Under the pieces are notes generated by a model that worked only from the letters and a program-made list of their open reading frames with translations, searched no databases and was not told where the DNA came from. DNA of 64,000 nt from Schizochytrium sp. TIO01. Taxonomy: Eukaryota; Sar; Bigyra; Thraustochytrida; Thraustochytriidae. Of this stretch, positions 1 to 8,901 are shown one piece after another (within the stretch, counting starts at the first letter, position 1; each line of letters begins with the position of its first letter). Made by a program: the position numbers and the translations under genes. The stretch is taken from NCBI GenBank assembly GCA_004764695.1, contig SMSO01000037.1, forward strand, positions 294,247 through 358,246, read 5' to 3'.

Positions 1-1
1 T

Positions 2-976
2 CGTGGTGATAGCTCCACCGACCTAGTCTTCGAAGCAGTCCGCAAGAAGCACAAGATTCTTGAAGGAATTCATGCTGTGACTGTGAATCATTTTGACATT
101 GATGCTTTCACCAGTGTTCTTACGACGTTGGGACCTCGGGAGCGTGTTCTGCGCTACGAAGACGTCATTCGAGAGACCGCACGAATCGGCGATTTCCGCG
201 ACCTCGATTATGAAAGCCTTAAAGCTGGCAACGTAAATGTTGTCCGAGGCTTGCAGCTCTGTTGTTTTCTCAACACCGTTGAACGTACTGAATTTGCGAG
301 GCCGTTTGAAGATGGCAGCGACCCTCTTAAGTGGAGCCTATTCCTGAACGATTCGCGTGTCTGGGATATTATTGAGGGTCGTGGAGAACTGCACCGCTCA
401 ATCTGGGGGCAGGAGTATGACCGCGTCGTAAGTGACTGTGAGTCGATTCGCCGCGTGCAGCGCTTTAAAGACGTTGGCCTTACGGTAGTCGAAGCCCCTG
501 AGCCGATTCATTACTATGCTCTTTTTTCCAACAGTCCCGAAGATATTGTTTTGGCTATGTATGATGGCAACCGCTACGAGCTTGAACAACGTTATTCCAC
601 GTATGTAGAGATCTGCTCGCGCCCAGTTTACCCACGAATTTGCATGACACCTCTTGCAAAAATGCTTCAGGAGGCTACCGGTGAGCCCTGGCATGCTAAT
701 CGCTTTATCGACTCTGGTCCGATGATGCGTATTGATGAGCCTAAGAAGGCACTTAGCAAGGCGGAGCGTTACGGTCATTCCTTTGAGCGCCCTATCTACG
801 CTTCTAAACTGTCTCCTGAGCAAATGCAAGAGATTGTTCATGCATACTTCAAGTTTGGGCTCAAGCAAGCTGGCGCCGAGTTCCCGGTCCCTGCTCAGCA
901 GCTTCCTTGGGCCAAACTCCACGAGCTCAATGGATCAATTAATTGGTCTGAGTTTACATTGCCTCTCGAATGTTAA
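2..976 (+). CDS. DUF6687-like protein, 5' end outside window
   Basis: The frame is open from the first bases of the window, so the gene starts upstream; an in-frame GTG at 77 is not a believable start. The visible part is about 324 residues and ends at TAA 974-976. The segment VNHFDIDAFTSVL followed by RIGDFRD resembles, from memory, the bacterial/algal family DUF6687, whose members carry an N-terminal NHFDxDG-type motif and a following GDF motif. The function of that family is not known to me. There is no membrane segment or signal visible. It converges on the gene that ends at 1527. Frame quality is good over the whole length, with no repeats, so I am sure it is coding. The family name is only a moderate-confidence recollection, and a plastid or bacterial origin is possible but untested. 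Confidence 0.75.
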   Translation, partial: RGDSSTDLVFEAVRKKHKILEGIHAVTVNHFDIDAFTSVLTTLGPRERVLRYEDVIRETARIGDFRDLDYESLKAGNVNVVRGLQLCCFLNTVERTEFARPFEDGSDPLKWSLFLNDSRVWDIIEGRGELHRSIWGQEYDRVVSDCESIRRVQRFKDVGLTVVEAPEPIHYYALFSNSPEDIVLAMYDGNRYELEQRYSTYVEICSRPVYPRICMTPLAKMLQEATGEPWHANRFIDSGPMMRIDEPKKALSKAERYGHSFERPIYASKLSPEQMQEIVHAYFKFGLKQAGAEFPVPAQQLPWAKLHELNGSINWSEFTLPLEC

Positions 977-1526
977 AGTATAGTTCTTTTGTTGCTATAC
1001 AATCCCTTTTATTCGCTTCTGGACTATCTTGAGTGACTCTTGCTAACAGTCTCAGACCTTCGTCAAAATTCATTGTCATGTCTTTCAACCTAAATATTCG
1101 AAATCAAATCTTTGTCAGAACGATAATAGCATACCTGTAGTGGCAACAGTTACTAAATTCGGCGAAATGAAGCAACTTGAAGTTATCCTTTATTTCCTAA
1201 TTTCTACAACAACTAAAATAGTGATTACGATCATGCGCCTTAGCTAGGAGCTTGAAGCGTCTCCATTCTCAGAATACATTTTGAACCAATGTGCACACAA
1301 TAACTCTCACTCAGCACACGTATGTGTGTGTCTGTGTGGCTGTAGCACCAGGGTTTCTAGGAAATGCCATTTAGGAAGACAATCTAATACGGGGCTCCTC
1401 CAGTCAAGAGTCTAACTACCATGTTATTCTTCTCCTGTCATCAATGTGTATGTACTAAAAAGAATAGCTGAGGAAGAGATAAAAAAGTAGGTGACATCTC
1501 TCTGATATGCATATTTTAGATGCCGT
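977..1526. other. Convergent 3' intergenic region
   Basis: This region lies between two convergent genes and presumably holds both 3' untranslated regions. A short TG-rich stretch lies at 1318-1342. No gene, RNA or longer repeat was seen. Confidence 0.6.
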
Positions 1527-2597
1527 CTAACGGATTTGTGGTCTCATTGTGTTTCCTAAACGGCGCAATACCTCTTTCGGCAGGCGATTGAGCCGTGTGC
1601 GGACCTCCATAGCGTTTACTGAGGTGCAGGACATGCTACCCATGTCATCACGGTCAAAAGTCACGCTACCAACGTTAGACACAGTAGGTTGCACCATCTC
1701 GATAAAACCAGAGTCAATTACATCCGAGGCAGAAAGGCGTAGATCTAATCCCGAGAGAAATGGCGCCTCCACACGCATTTGCTCTGCGCTTCGTCCTCGA
1801 GTAGCTAGTTCCATAAAATGAACCTTTTCGGTACTTTCATCATCTTGAACGGATGATTCTGGCGTTTGACTACCTTCAGATTGTGTTGGGGTGGGTTCTG
1901 GGGAACATAGCCCTCGGAAAGGCTCAAGAGAAGGTACGCGAAGAACAATGCTTGAAATAGAAGCTGGCAGTACTCTCATAACAGGAACCAAATCTTCGTA
2001 GTTCTCAGATGATCCAAAACTAATTACGCTAGGCATCACCGACTGTGTCGCAAGGCTTCGGAGCAAACTGGAAGTCTGGTAGAATCGATCCTCGTCTTCG
2101 CCGAAAACAATCTCCTTGACATGAGTTTGGTCATCCTCTTTTGCTTCACGCACTGCCTCAGCACGATCGATGGTTGCCTCCGTAGGGTCAAGAAAAATCA
2201 TCGGGTGACATGAAGGATGGGCAATCCACGCAAGCTGCTGTAAAAGTCCTGCACTTTGTGTGAGCGTTGGTTGTGGTGCTGCCTCTAGAATACCTTCTTG
2301 TACATCCTTGAAACAAATGGCGAGAAGCTGCTGAGCTGGCGGTGCTTTCATGGTTTTTCGAGCCCTGGAAATCCAATCCACTGATGCAAATTCGATAGAT
2401 ACTACGTCATCCGTGACCGCAGCATGGTATTGCTCGTTCGCGAGCGCAAACCATGTCGCTGAAGACCTTTTGGCAGGCTCTTGCGCAGCTTTGAGGCCTA
2501 AAACATCAGTGAAAAGTTTGAACGAGCTTTTCACAGTGGATTCTCCATCACACCACACAAGAAGCCTTGCCACGCGAGCTCCTCCATGGGATGTCAT
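1527..2597 (-). CDS. Hypothetical protein, possibly adaptin-binding-like
   Basis: This is a single uninterrupted frame of 356 residues. The N-terminal third (RLLVWCDGESTVKSS..., then TWFALANEQYHAAV) alternates hydrophobic strands and helices like a small G-domain fold. The middle (about 230-265) is acidic, Ser/Pro/Thr-rich and probably disordered. The C-terminus is a short basic helix around LNRLPKEVLRRLG. This layout (a degenerate GTPase-like domain, a linker and a short C-terminal helix) recalls AAGAB/p34, the alpha- and gamma-adaptin binding chaperone family, but I see no signature strong enough to name it. The start is the ATG at 2595-2597, directly after non-coding-looking sequence. The gene is divergent from the small coiled-coil gene at 3214. 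Coding status is likely; function is unassigned. Confidence 0.7.
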   Translation of the reverse strand: MTSHGGARVARLLVWCDGESTVKSSFKLFTDVLGLKAAQEPAKRSSATWFALANEQYHAAVTDDVVSIEFASVDWISRARKTMKAPPAQQLLAICFKDVQEGILEAAPQPTLTQSAGLLQQLAWIAHPSCHPMIFLDPTEATIDRAEAVREAKEDDQTHVKEIVFGEDEDRFYQTSSLLRSLATQSVMPSVISFGSSENYEDLVPVMRVLPASISSIVLRVPSLEPFRGLCSPEPTPTQSEGSQTPESSVQDDESTEKVHFMELATRGRSAEQMRVEAPFLSGLDLRLSASDVIDSGFIEMVQPTVSNVGSVTFDRDDMGSMSCTSVNAMEVRTRLNRLPKEVLRRLGNTMRPQIR

Positions 2598-3213
2598 TCC
2601 TGTGAAACGATTTTAACTTCAACAAAACCAGAAGGGTCTTGCAGCCAATCCCGGACAATTGGTTTTGCAATCTGCGATTTGCTCACGGTTTTGGGTGTCT
2701 TGGAGTGGGTTGCTTTTCTGCATTCTCGTTTTGCAAGATTGCATTGTAATTAACCTTAAGCATTCCTAGTCATTTCTTATTTCCAAAGTGTAGTACCTCC
2801 TAACCATTTCTCCTAATCATAGTTCTACTGTCTCCTAGAACCAGATTTCTTCATCATGTTCACCATCCGGTTCGTTGTTTGCGAACACTTACGATAATTC
2901 AATGCACATCTACATGAAAATTCTAATTGATGTTATCAGGAATGTACCTTTCATCGATTTGGAGTGCCTGCGCAAGTTTTAATTGGCAACTTAACTTCAA
3001 AAAGGCATTTTAGAACCATTACCTCCATGTCAAAGATTGCTTGAGGAATTGTTCGATAGCCATTTCCTACTAACTCCTAATCGATCCTTTAGTTGGGAAA
3101 AAGAGGTACCAGTACCTACTTTGGTCCCTCGCGTTGGCCATTCATCGTGTTCATCGAGACGCAGAAGAGTGATCAAATCTGGTTCACGAGCAGAGATCGC
3201 AGGGTTTACAACA
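2598..3213. promoter_or_regulatory. Divergent intergenic region
   Basis: About 615 bp separate the divergent start codons at 2597 and 3214, so both promoters should lie here. The frame of the downstream gene is open back to 3037 but begins there only with TTG. I see no clear TATA box or repeat. Confidence 0.4.
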
Positions 3214-3576
3214 ATGGAGGACCCCGGAAACGCACGCCTGGAGGCGCTCCAACGCGTGGAGGAACTCATGGTTGCAAAGGACTATGAAGTACGACGCCTT
3301 GAGGTGTGGAAACTCCGGGAGCGGGCGAATCGTGATGTTGTTAACGAGTTGCGCTTTGGCAGCGCTGGAGACCGTTTACGCGCTCAAAACGAAACTTGGG
3401 CAATGGTTTCTGAGGACCTCATGTTGGATCTGTCTCCTCAACAATCTGAGGGCATGATTTTGAGGGAGCAGACGGATCTACGCGCTAAGATTACCGAGGC
3501 ACAGAACAGGATTCAGGAAATTGATGTTGCTATCAAGACTGCAAACGCAGCATTTGTTGCTGCAAATACTAGGTGA
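3214..3576 (+). CDS. PDRG1-like small coiled-coil protein
   Basis: The protein is 120 residues from the ATG at 3214. The frame extends upstream to a TTG at 3037, but the first ATG gives the family-like length. The protein is two long helices around a short central turn: an N-terminal helix ending near RANRDVVNELRFG, a hydrophobic centre (ETWAMVSEDLMLDL) and a C-terminal helix (QTDLRAKITEAQNRIQEI). This helix-hairpin-helix layout and the residue pattern resemble PDRG1, the beta-prefoldin-type subunit of the R2TP/prefoldin-like (URI) complex, which is about 130 residues in animals. Such proteins help assemble RNA polymerases and PIKK kinases in the cytosol. The match is by eye only; another prefoldin-like subunit is the alternative. 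It stands alone on its strand, with 1.1 kb of non-coding sequence downstream. Confidence 0.55.
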   Translation: MEDPGNARLEALQRVEELMVAKDYEVRRLEVWKLRERANRDVVNELRFGSAGDRLRAQNETWAMVSEDLMLDLSPQQSEGMILREQTDLRAKITEAQNRIQEIDVAIKTANAAFVAANTR

Positions 3577-4710
3577 AAATTGTTAATTCCTGTCTGTCTG
3601 ATAAACTTCCTTCTTTGAGGAAAGGGATTCATTAACTGCCCGAACTTTGGCTATATATATATATATATACGGCGCTTATTCGGCATACTCAAGATAATGT
3701 TTTGATCAAAAGATGAATCTTATCACGATAAATTGGGATAGCATTCACAGAAAAACTGTCCTGCAGATCGTATCTGTGTCGTATTAGCAAAATCTGCATT
3801 TCCGTTATGCTTTTCAATATAAATGGCGTCACTTAGCTCCCGTCAACAAAGCCTATGCGTGAGGGCACTTTTCACAGCTTTTGCACGAGGTCTGGGTTCA
3901 AGTATTCCTCTCCCGACCCTTTCTTTTCCAACAATCAAGTTACAAAACACTGTAATACATAAGTATAATTGTCAAACGAATATTCTCTGACTAGAAAGAG
4001 AAGATATTCTATTGAATTTGATTTGACTTTTACGATTACTTTTTTTAATTTTAATAAATAAATAAAAGATCTTATCGCTTCTAGTAGAGCTCAGGTGGAG
4101 AACTTCTGCTACGCACGGAGAATGAAGAGTTGTCTGATTGAATTCACAGATGAAAGTTTGCAGACATTCGCCAATGCGACTTTAGCATATGCCGTTTTGG
4201 AGCTGTATGCTGGACATATTCGATCTTAATCAATCCATGGAATGGAAACATATATTCTATATGCCACTGGTAGCACTCAAAGAAAGAAGGGCTACCAATT
4301 TAACTCACTCTGTGATGGGGCGGGGAACGCTTTTCGGTGATGTGCTTGATTTGATGGATTTATAATGGCCGATAGCAAGCAGCGCTATTTGTTGCTAATG
4401 AGTTGCCTTTCAAGGAGAACTAAATGTTTTATGCCTTGTGAGCAAAGGTACAGACTCATAGTGTTTATAACGTTTTGCTGCGCAGATGAATGAAGGCTGC
4501 GATATCTTATTACTCTGTGCAGCAAAAAAAAATCACTTCGTGCGTGTTCTAACTCCAACTCCAAAATCCCTTGTAGATACGCTTGCGCTTGTCCACACAA
4601 CTTTTTACGATTCTGTGTTTTGTTTTTTGTTTTGTTCAATGGGAGAAGAGCGAATGAGAATGCAACGAATGGGAAAATAAACAAGCATATGCAAAATTGA
4701 ACGATCGCGC
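3577..4710. other. Intergenic region
   Basis: This 1.1-kb stretch lies between the convergent PDRG1-like gene and the gene ending at 4711. It contains an 18-bp TA run at 3652-3669 and AT-rich sequence near 4040-4070. Short open frames around 4385-4868 overlap one another, have poor composition, and look spurious. Confidence 0.55.
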
Positions 4711-6159
4711 CTACTTTGCTGCAGCAGGCGATGCGGAAGCCGAGAGAATAAAAGCATAGAGCGGCTGTGTAGGCTCAGCCACAAGCGCTGGAGTTTGAAA
4801 ACCAGCCTCTTGAAGAAGCTCTTGCCACCGCGACAAAATGAGGTTTCCCCCTGCCTCTTCATCATCACGAGTATCTTCCCCCGCTTTTGACTGATTACTA
4901 GTGGAGGTAGACTTCATGGTGGACATGTCAAGGCCAAGTTTGTGCGCAGCCCATACAATGACAGGGTCGTCCTCTTTGCCCTTATACTGATCACTTGATG
5001 TGCGACATCTCAAGACAACCTCTGCGGCATCAATTGTACGGCAAATAGCCAGATCAGATCCTGTGGGTTGCAGGGGTTCAGGCGCACAAAGGTCCACAAC
5101 AATGAGCTGATCAGCAAATGCGATGCAGTCAGTGAGATCGGCCTTCACTGCAGCTTCCTCATGAGAGAACAAGCCACCGCCAACCTGAGCTGCGGCAACA
5201 AGGGTGATGTCATAGGTGTCCCTAAGCCGAGAAGTTTTGATAAAGTCTCTAAGGGCTGAAGACTCAAGAAACAGTGGTTTACGTAACGATCCGGCCTGTG
5301 GTCCTGTAGCCTGGAGTTTAACTACGCGTTCAACCAAGGCCTGCATGTCTTCATCACGAGCTTCAATCATGAGAAGGGCATCTGAAGCCTGAATTACCTC
5401 CGCGGTCAAAAGGACCTCCAGAGCTGCAGATCCCCAAATTGCAAGTAGTTGCGGCCTTGGTGATCTCGCACCAGATTTAGATGTAGATCTTGGTCTTGTC
5501 AAGCTCGTATTCGCTACAGAGCTAGAGGTCGAGGATGCCGAGGATGCCATCGCTTTCGGTACCAATTTGGAAAACGCAGTTGATGCTTCACGCTGGCGTG
5601 CTATCGCATCTAGAATTCCGAAATGCAATTTCTCTACAACTCCTCGAAATCGAAGCGATGCTCTTACAACCTCTGCATAGCGGTTCTGTCTACGAACAGC
5701 GCTTACACTCATCGCAGAAGGTGTCAGCATTTTCCCATCCTCCTGAGCTCCGTTCTCGCTTGCGAGACGTTTCCATAGTTCGGGAGCCACATCAGGAAGA
5801 TTCGCAAATTTACGTAAAACACGGCTGCTCGGATCTAAAGCGCGTGCCTGACCAAATGCTTCTAGGGCTTGCTTTGCAACAACCTCCTTTTGGCCGGCCT
5901 TGGCGCTGTTCAGGGCTCTCACAGCTTGCACGAATCTGGCGAGACCACAAATTTCGAGATTGTTATTGTCCTTCGAATCCTCTCCAAGGTCCTTAAGGTT
6001 GTGAAGCACGTCAATGAGGGAAGTCGCGCTCCTGCCTCTAACCTGAAAGCTGGTGTTATCTAGTTGCTTCCTAAACGACAGCACTCGGCAGGAGACGGCT
6101 TCGCGATCGCGGCGGCCGCCTGTTCCTTGGCGCGAGTCGGCGGCTTCTCTTGAGGCCAT
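4711..6159 (-). CDS. Hypothetical protein with TPR-like N-terminus
   Basis: This is an uninterrupted frame of 482 residues. Residues 1-30 are basic. Residues about 70-130 form helix pairs like a TPR (ALEAFGQARALDPSSRVLRKF). A Ser/Thr-rich linker (about 205-235) follows. The C-terminal half begins with a strand-glycine segment (PQLLAIWGSAALEVLL) and an acidic strand end (DALLMIEARDEDM), and ends with SRWQELLQEAGFQTP and a closing strand. That pattern resembles a Rossmann-type methyltransferase fold, in which W-x-x-LL-x-x-AGF often precedes the last strands, but no SAM-binding GxGxG motif is present. It could be a degenerate methyltransferase-like domain such as those of the MSS51 or DNAAF3 groups; I cannot choose. 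The start ATG at 6157-6159 is followed by Arg/Gly-rich sequence. Coding is very likely; function is unknown. Confidence 0.7.
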   Translation of the reverse strand: MASREAADSRQGTGGRRDREAVSCRVLSFRKQLDNTSFQVRGRSATSLIDVLHNLKDLGEDSKDNNNLEICGLARFVQAVRALNSAKAGQKEVVAKQALEAFGQARALDPSSRVLRKFANLPDVAPELWKRLASENGAQEDGKMLTPSAMSVSAVRRQNRYAEVVRASLRFRGVVEKLHFGILDAIARQREASTAFSKLVPKAMASSASSTSSSVANTSLTRPRSTSKSGARSPRPQLLAIWGSAALEVLLTAEVIQASDALLMIEARDEDMQALVERVVKLQATGPQAGSLRKPLFLESSALRDFIKTSRLRDTYDITLVAAAQVGGGLFSHEEAAVKADLTDCIAFADQLIVVDLCAPEPLQPTGSDLAICRTIDAAEVVLRCRTSSDQYKGKEDDPVIVWAAHKLGLDMSTMKSTSTSNQSKAGEDTRDDEEAGGNLILSRWQELLQEAGFQTPALVAEPTQPLYAFILSASASPAAAK

Positions 6160-6650
6160 TTCAACGTCTCCGGGGTTCCTAGGGTTTGGTTCCCGAGCTC
6201 ACACAGTTTATACCGAAAGCCTCTCGACAAATAACCAGGTCCAACTAAGCTCAAGCTGCCCGTGACCGCGCACGATTCTGCTTTGTGGCGCAAGGACTGC
6301 TTCGTTGAGCTTTTGGTTTGTAACCCATCTTCCGCCCGCCACAACCAATTTGTCTCTTTCCTTCTTTCCTCCCTTTCCCTGTCTGGTAATTGGAGAAACT
6401 TATAAAAATCTAAACCTTTACCTCTATTACAAGACTTCCGTAACCCGGCTCAGCCAACTTTCTATCGACTGATCAAAGACTGTTCTCGGAACAGAGCGAA
6501 CTCGTGCTAATCGACCCCAAATCGTGAAACCTCCCCATCACCCCATGCAGCAAATCAATGCTCAAGCCGTCGAAACCAAGATACTGGACTCAGGCGAACG
6601 AACATTCAACGCTCAAGCTGAAGCGCATTTAGAACGGCGTCGCTCGAGTC
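6160..6650. other. Upstream region of divergent genes, unique part
   Basis: This is the non-repetitive part of the 1.5-kb gap between the divergent genes starting at 6159 and 7696. It probably holds the promoter of the minus-strand gene. No recognisable motif was found. Confidence 0.4.
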
Positions 6651-6906
6651 TTTGTTTATTTGTTTATTTGTTTGTTTGTTTGTTTGTTTGTTTGTTTGTT
6701 TGTTTGTTTGTTTGTTTGTTTGTTTGTTTGTTTGTTTGTTTGTTTGTTTGTTTGTTTGTTTGTTTGTTTGTTTGTTTGTTTGTTTGTTTGTTTGTTTGTT
6801 TGTTTGTTTGTTTGTTTGTTTGTTTGTTTGTTTGTTTGTTTGTTTGTTTGTTTGTTTGTTTGTTTGTTTGTTTGTTTGTTTGTTTGTTTGTTTGTTTGTT
6901 ATTTAT
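6651..6906. repeat. TTTG tetranucleotide microsatellite
   Basis: A near-perfect TTTG array of about 250 bp, uninterrupted from 6667 to 6900 (about 58 copies), with two TTTA variants at its 5' edge. The unit has no stop codon in any frame on either strand, which creates false open frames reading Phe-Val-Cys-Leu or Lys-Gln-Thr-Asn. A longer copy of the same unit, in the same orientation, lies at 53183-53928. Confidence 0.99.
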
Positions 6907-7640
6907 CTCAGTTTCTTCTCATGAAATGCGTAGTGCATACCTACGTAGAAGTGGCTATACCTTTCTACCAATCAGCGCAATTATAATTGACTACAAAGTA
7001 GAGTGAAAGAAGACTAAAATGTGGTAGTTAAGAGGTATTGGGAGCAATATGGGTGGTAGTACGAATCAAATGTTGACGCCGAGATTCGCGATCGTGATGC
7101 AGTACTTCAAGGCTCTTGCTAGTTTGCGTGCGTTGCAAGCAAGCTGAGCTACAGCCTCGGCGTGTGTGTGTATATCACCGGCCTGATCGCTTCAGCATGT
7201 GCAGCTTTAGACAGCAGCAGCGATCTTCATCCCAGAACTTTGAAACCCGATTGCGGCAAGAGACAATGAATTCCTTCGTCATGTCATGGAGGTAGATTCA
7301 ATTTCGATTTCTATAGGATGATGATGTAAATGATCAATCTAAAATATCGAAATGAACGAAGCAGTGCCCTGTGGTACTAGGCACTGCGTATCGTGATTTT
7401 GCACGCTTTCTGCTGGCCAATGCGCTTTATCGCAATTTGCATTAACGTAGAGTGAAGGAAAGCTAAAAGTTGCACGACGACACAGACAAGGTCATCAAAA
7501 ACCTTGACGGATGATTTCTTTGTTTTCCGTATACAAACAAAAATGCTCACTACTATCTATTGATTAATAAGGTATAAACTATAAATATAAGAAAGGAATG
7601 ACTGACTGGTATGAATTGAAAGAATAAAAGAAAGAAAAAA
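6907..7640. other. Intergenic region between microsatellites
   Basis: Unique sequence between the TTTG array and the TGAA array, upstream of the plus-strand gene. It contains an 8-bp perfect inverted repeat (7361-7368 with 7380-7387, 11-nt spacer). No gene was seen. Confidence 0.5.
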
Positions 7641-7703
7641 TGAATGAATGAATGAATGAATGAATGAATGAATGAATGAATGAATGAATGAATGAATGAA
7701 TGA
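7641..7703. repeat. TGAA tetranucleotide microsatellite at a gene start
   Basis: About 15 perfect copies of TGAA. The last copies supply the first ATG (7696) of the following reading frame. TGA stops occur in every frame within 12 nt, so the coding frame cannot extend upstream through the array. Confidence 0.97.
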
Positions 7704-8901
7704 GCGGCATCTCCGAAACTCGCCCTGCAGGATGCACCGCGGGGACGCCAGCGCTCGCGCACAGGAGATCCGTCAACGTCGTAAGGCCGAGGCTCCTTTC
7801 TACGTTGCTCTCCATCGATGGGTTCTCTCAGCGAAGCACCAGCATGCCTGCGCTAAACATGAGCATGAGCTGCTGCGCGTCCAAGCCCTACTCATGCAAG
7901 GCAAGATCTCCAAGGCGGAGATGCAGGCTCGTGTTCGAGCCCTTGTTGCCTCTAATTCTGCCTCAAACTCCACCTCGAACTCTGCCCGGGCCCACCGCGA
8001 CCGTCCTGGCCGACGTCTACTATCCACAGAAGACTCGAGGAGCGACGATGACGACTCTGAAAGCGACTTAGAGAGCGACTCGGAAGACGTCAACGTGGCC
8101 ACATCTGGGCTTAGAGGATTACGCGGGAGCGCTGCTAAACTTGCAGCGACGAGTATGCGTGCTGTGAAGGACGGTGTGGATGATGTGGTGGGCGTGGGAG
8201 TACAGGCAGCCTTCATTGAGGGCGGCCTCTGGCATCACTGTGTATCACGCGACGGTGAGTGGGAAGCGTTCGCTGGCGTGCGAGGAGCTCGCGCAGAAAT
8301 GCTTCTTCGCAAACAGTTCTTAGGAGGTTCTGGTGGTTCTAAAGCTGCCAAGGGTGTCAGGGCGACATACAGGTACAGACTTTCGTGCAGGAGTGTTGAA
8401 GCAATGCATAGGTGCCTTTTTGGCCTGCTTCGGAGATTTGTCAAGGATGCCGGAGGAACGGCGCAGCTGGCACCAGTGCAGGGAAGTCAAGAGCTGAGTC
8501 TAGTGGCGCTTACGTATGCGCCGGCTGAACCAAGTGTTCAGGCAAGATGGGATAGTGTATTAAAGGAGGTGACCCAGACGAGGAGTGCTGATTATGACAG
8601 ACTATTGGAGGCTGTGAAAAGACTACAGTCAAGACTTAGAAGGGGTAGGGACCCAGAACCGTGGATGGATCAGATGTCCAAGGAACTTCTCGAGGAGGGG
8701 CGCAAAGAAAACCGCAAATCTGCAAAGAAGAAATCTAAGAAGAAGAAGAAACGCCAGAGTAATGCCAATAGCGATGCGAGTACAAATGGCAAGCCTAATT
8801 TAGGCCAACAAACTGATGCAGCTTGTGCTGACCATAAGACTTCAAATGAGGAAGAACATACGAGGCCGGGAAGAGCAGGAGCAACTCCGTGTGGAAGATG
8901 A
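7696..8901 (+). CDS. Hypothetical protein; probable N-terminal part of the poly(A) polymerase
   Basis: The frame is 401 residues from an ATG inside the TGAA array; the ATG at 7732 (MHRGDAS) is an equally good start. Residues 30-80 are helical and basic. Then come Ser/Asn repeats and an acidic block (about 113-132), a folded-looking region (150-330: AAFIEGGLWHHCVSRDGEWE, later YRYRLSCRSVEAMHRCLFG), and a Lys-rich nuclear-localisation-like run near residues 343-353. It matches no family I recognise. It overlaps the next plus-strand frame (8816-10888) by 86 bp. Both frames are acidic and Glu-rich at the overlap, and dropping one base in the CCGGG at 8866-8870 would join them into one protein of roughly 1,060 residues. 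Separate genes or an intron remain possible. Confidence 0.6.
   Translation: MNERHLRNSPCRMHRGDASARAQEIRQRRKAEAPFYVALHRWVLSAKHQHACAKHEHELLRVQALLMQGKISKAEMQARVRALVASNSASNSTSNSARAHRDRPGRRLLSTEDSRSDDDDSESDLESDSEDVNVATSGLRGLRGSAAKLAATSMRAVKDGVDDVVGVGVQAAFIEGGLWHHCVSRDGEWEAFAGVRGARAEMLLRKQFLGGSGGSKAAKGVRATYRYRLSCRSVEAMHRCLFGLLRRFVKDAGGTAQLAPVQGSQELSLVALTYAPAEPSVQARWDSVLKEVTQTRSADYDRLLEAVKRLQSRLRRGRDPEPWMDQMSKELLEEGRKENRKSAKKKSKKKKKRQSNANSDASTNGKPNLGQQTDAACADHKTSNEEEHTRPGRAGATPCGR

Noticed and set aside
3870-3930. GGGTTCAAGT, a tRNA B-box-like string
   Set aside because: No matching T-stem, anticodon arm or acceptor pairing could be built around it.
6524-7006. Reading frames made of Phe-Val-Cys-Leu repeats
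   Set aside because: They are the translation of the TTTG microsatellite, which has no stop in any frame.
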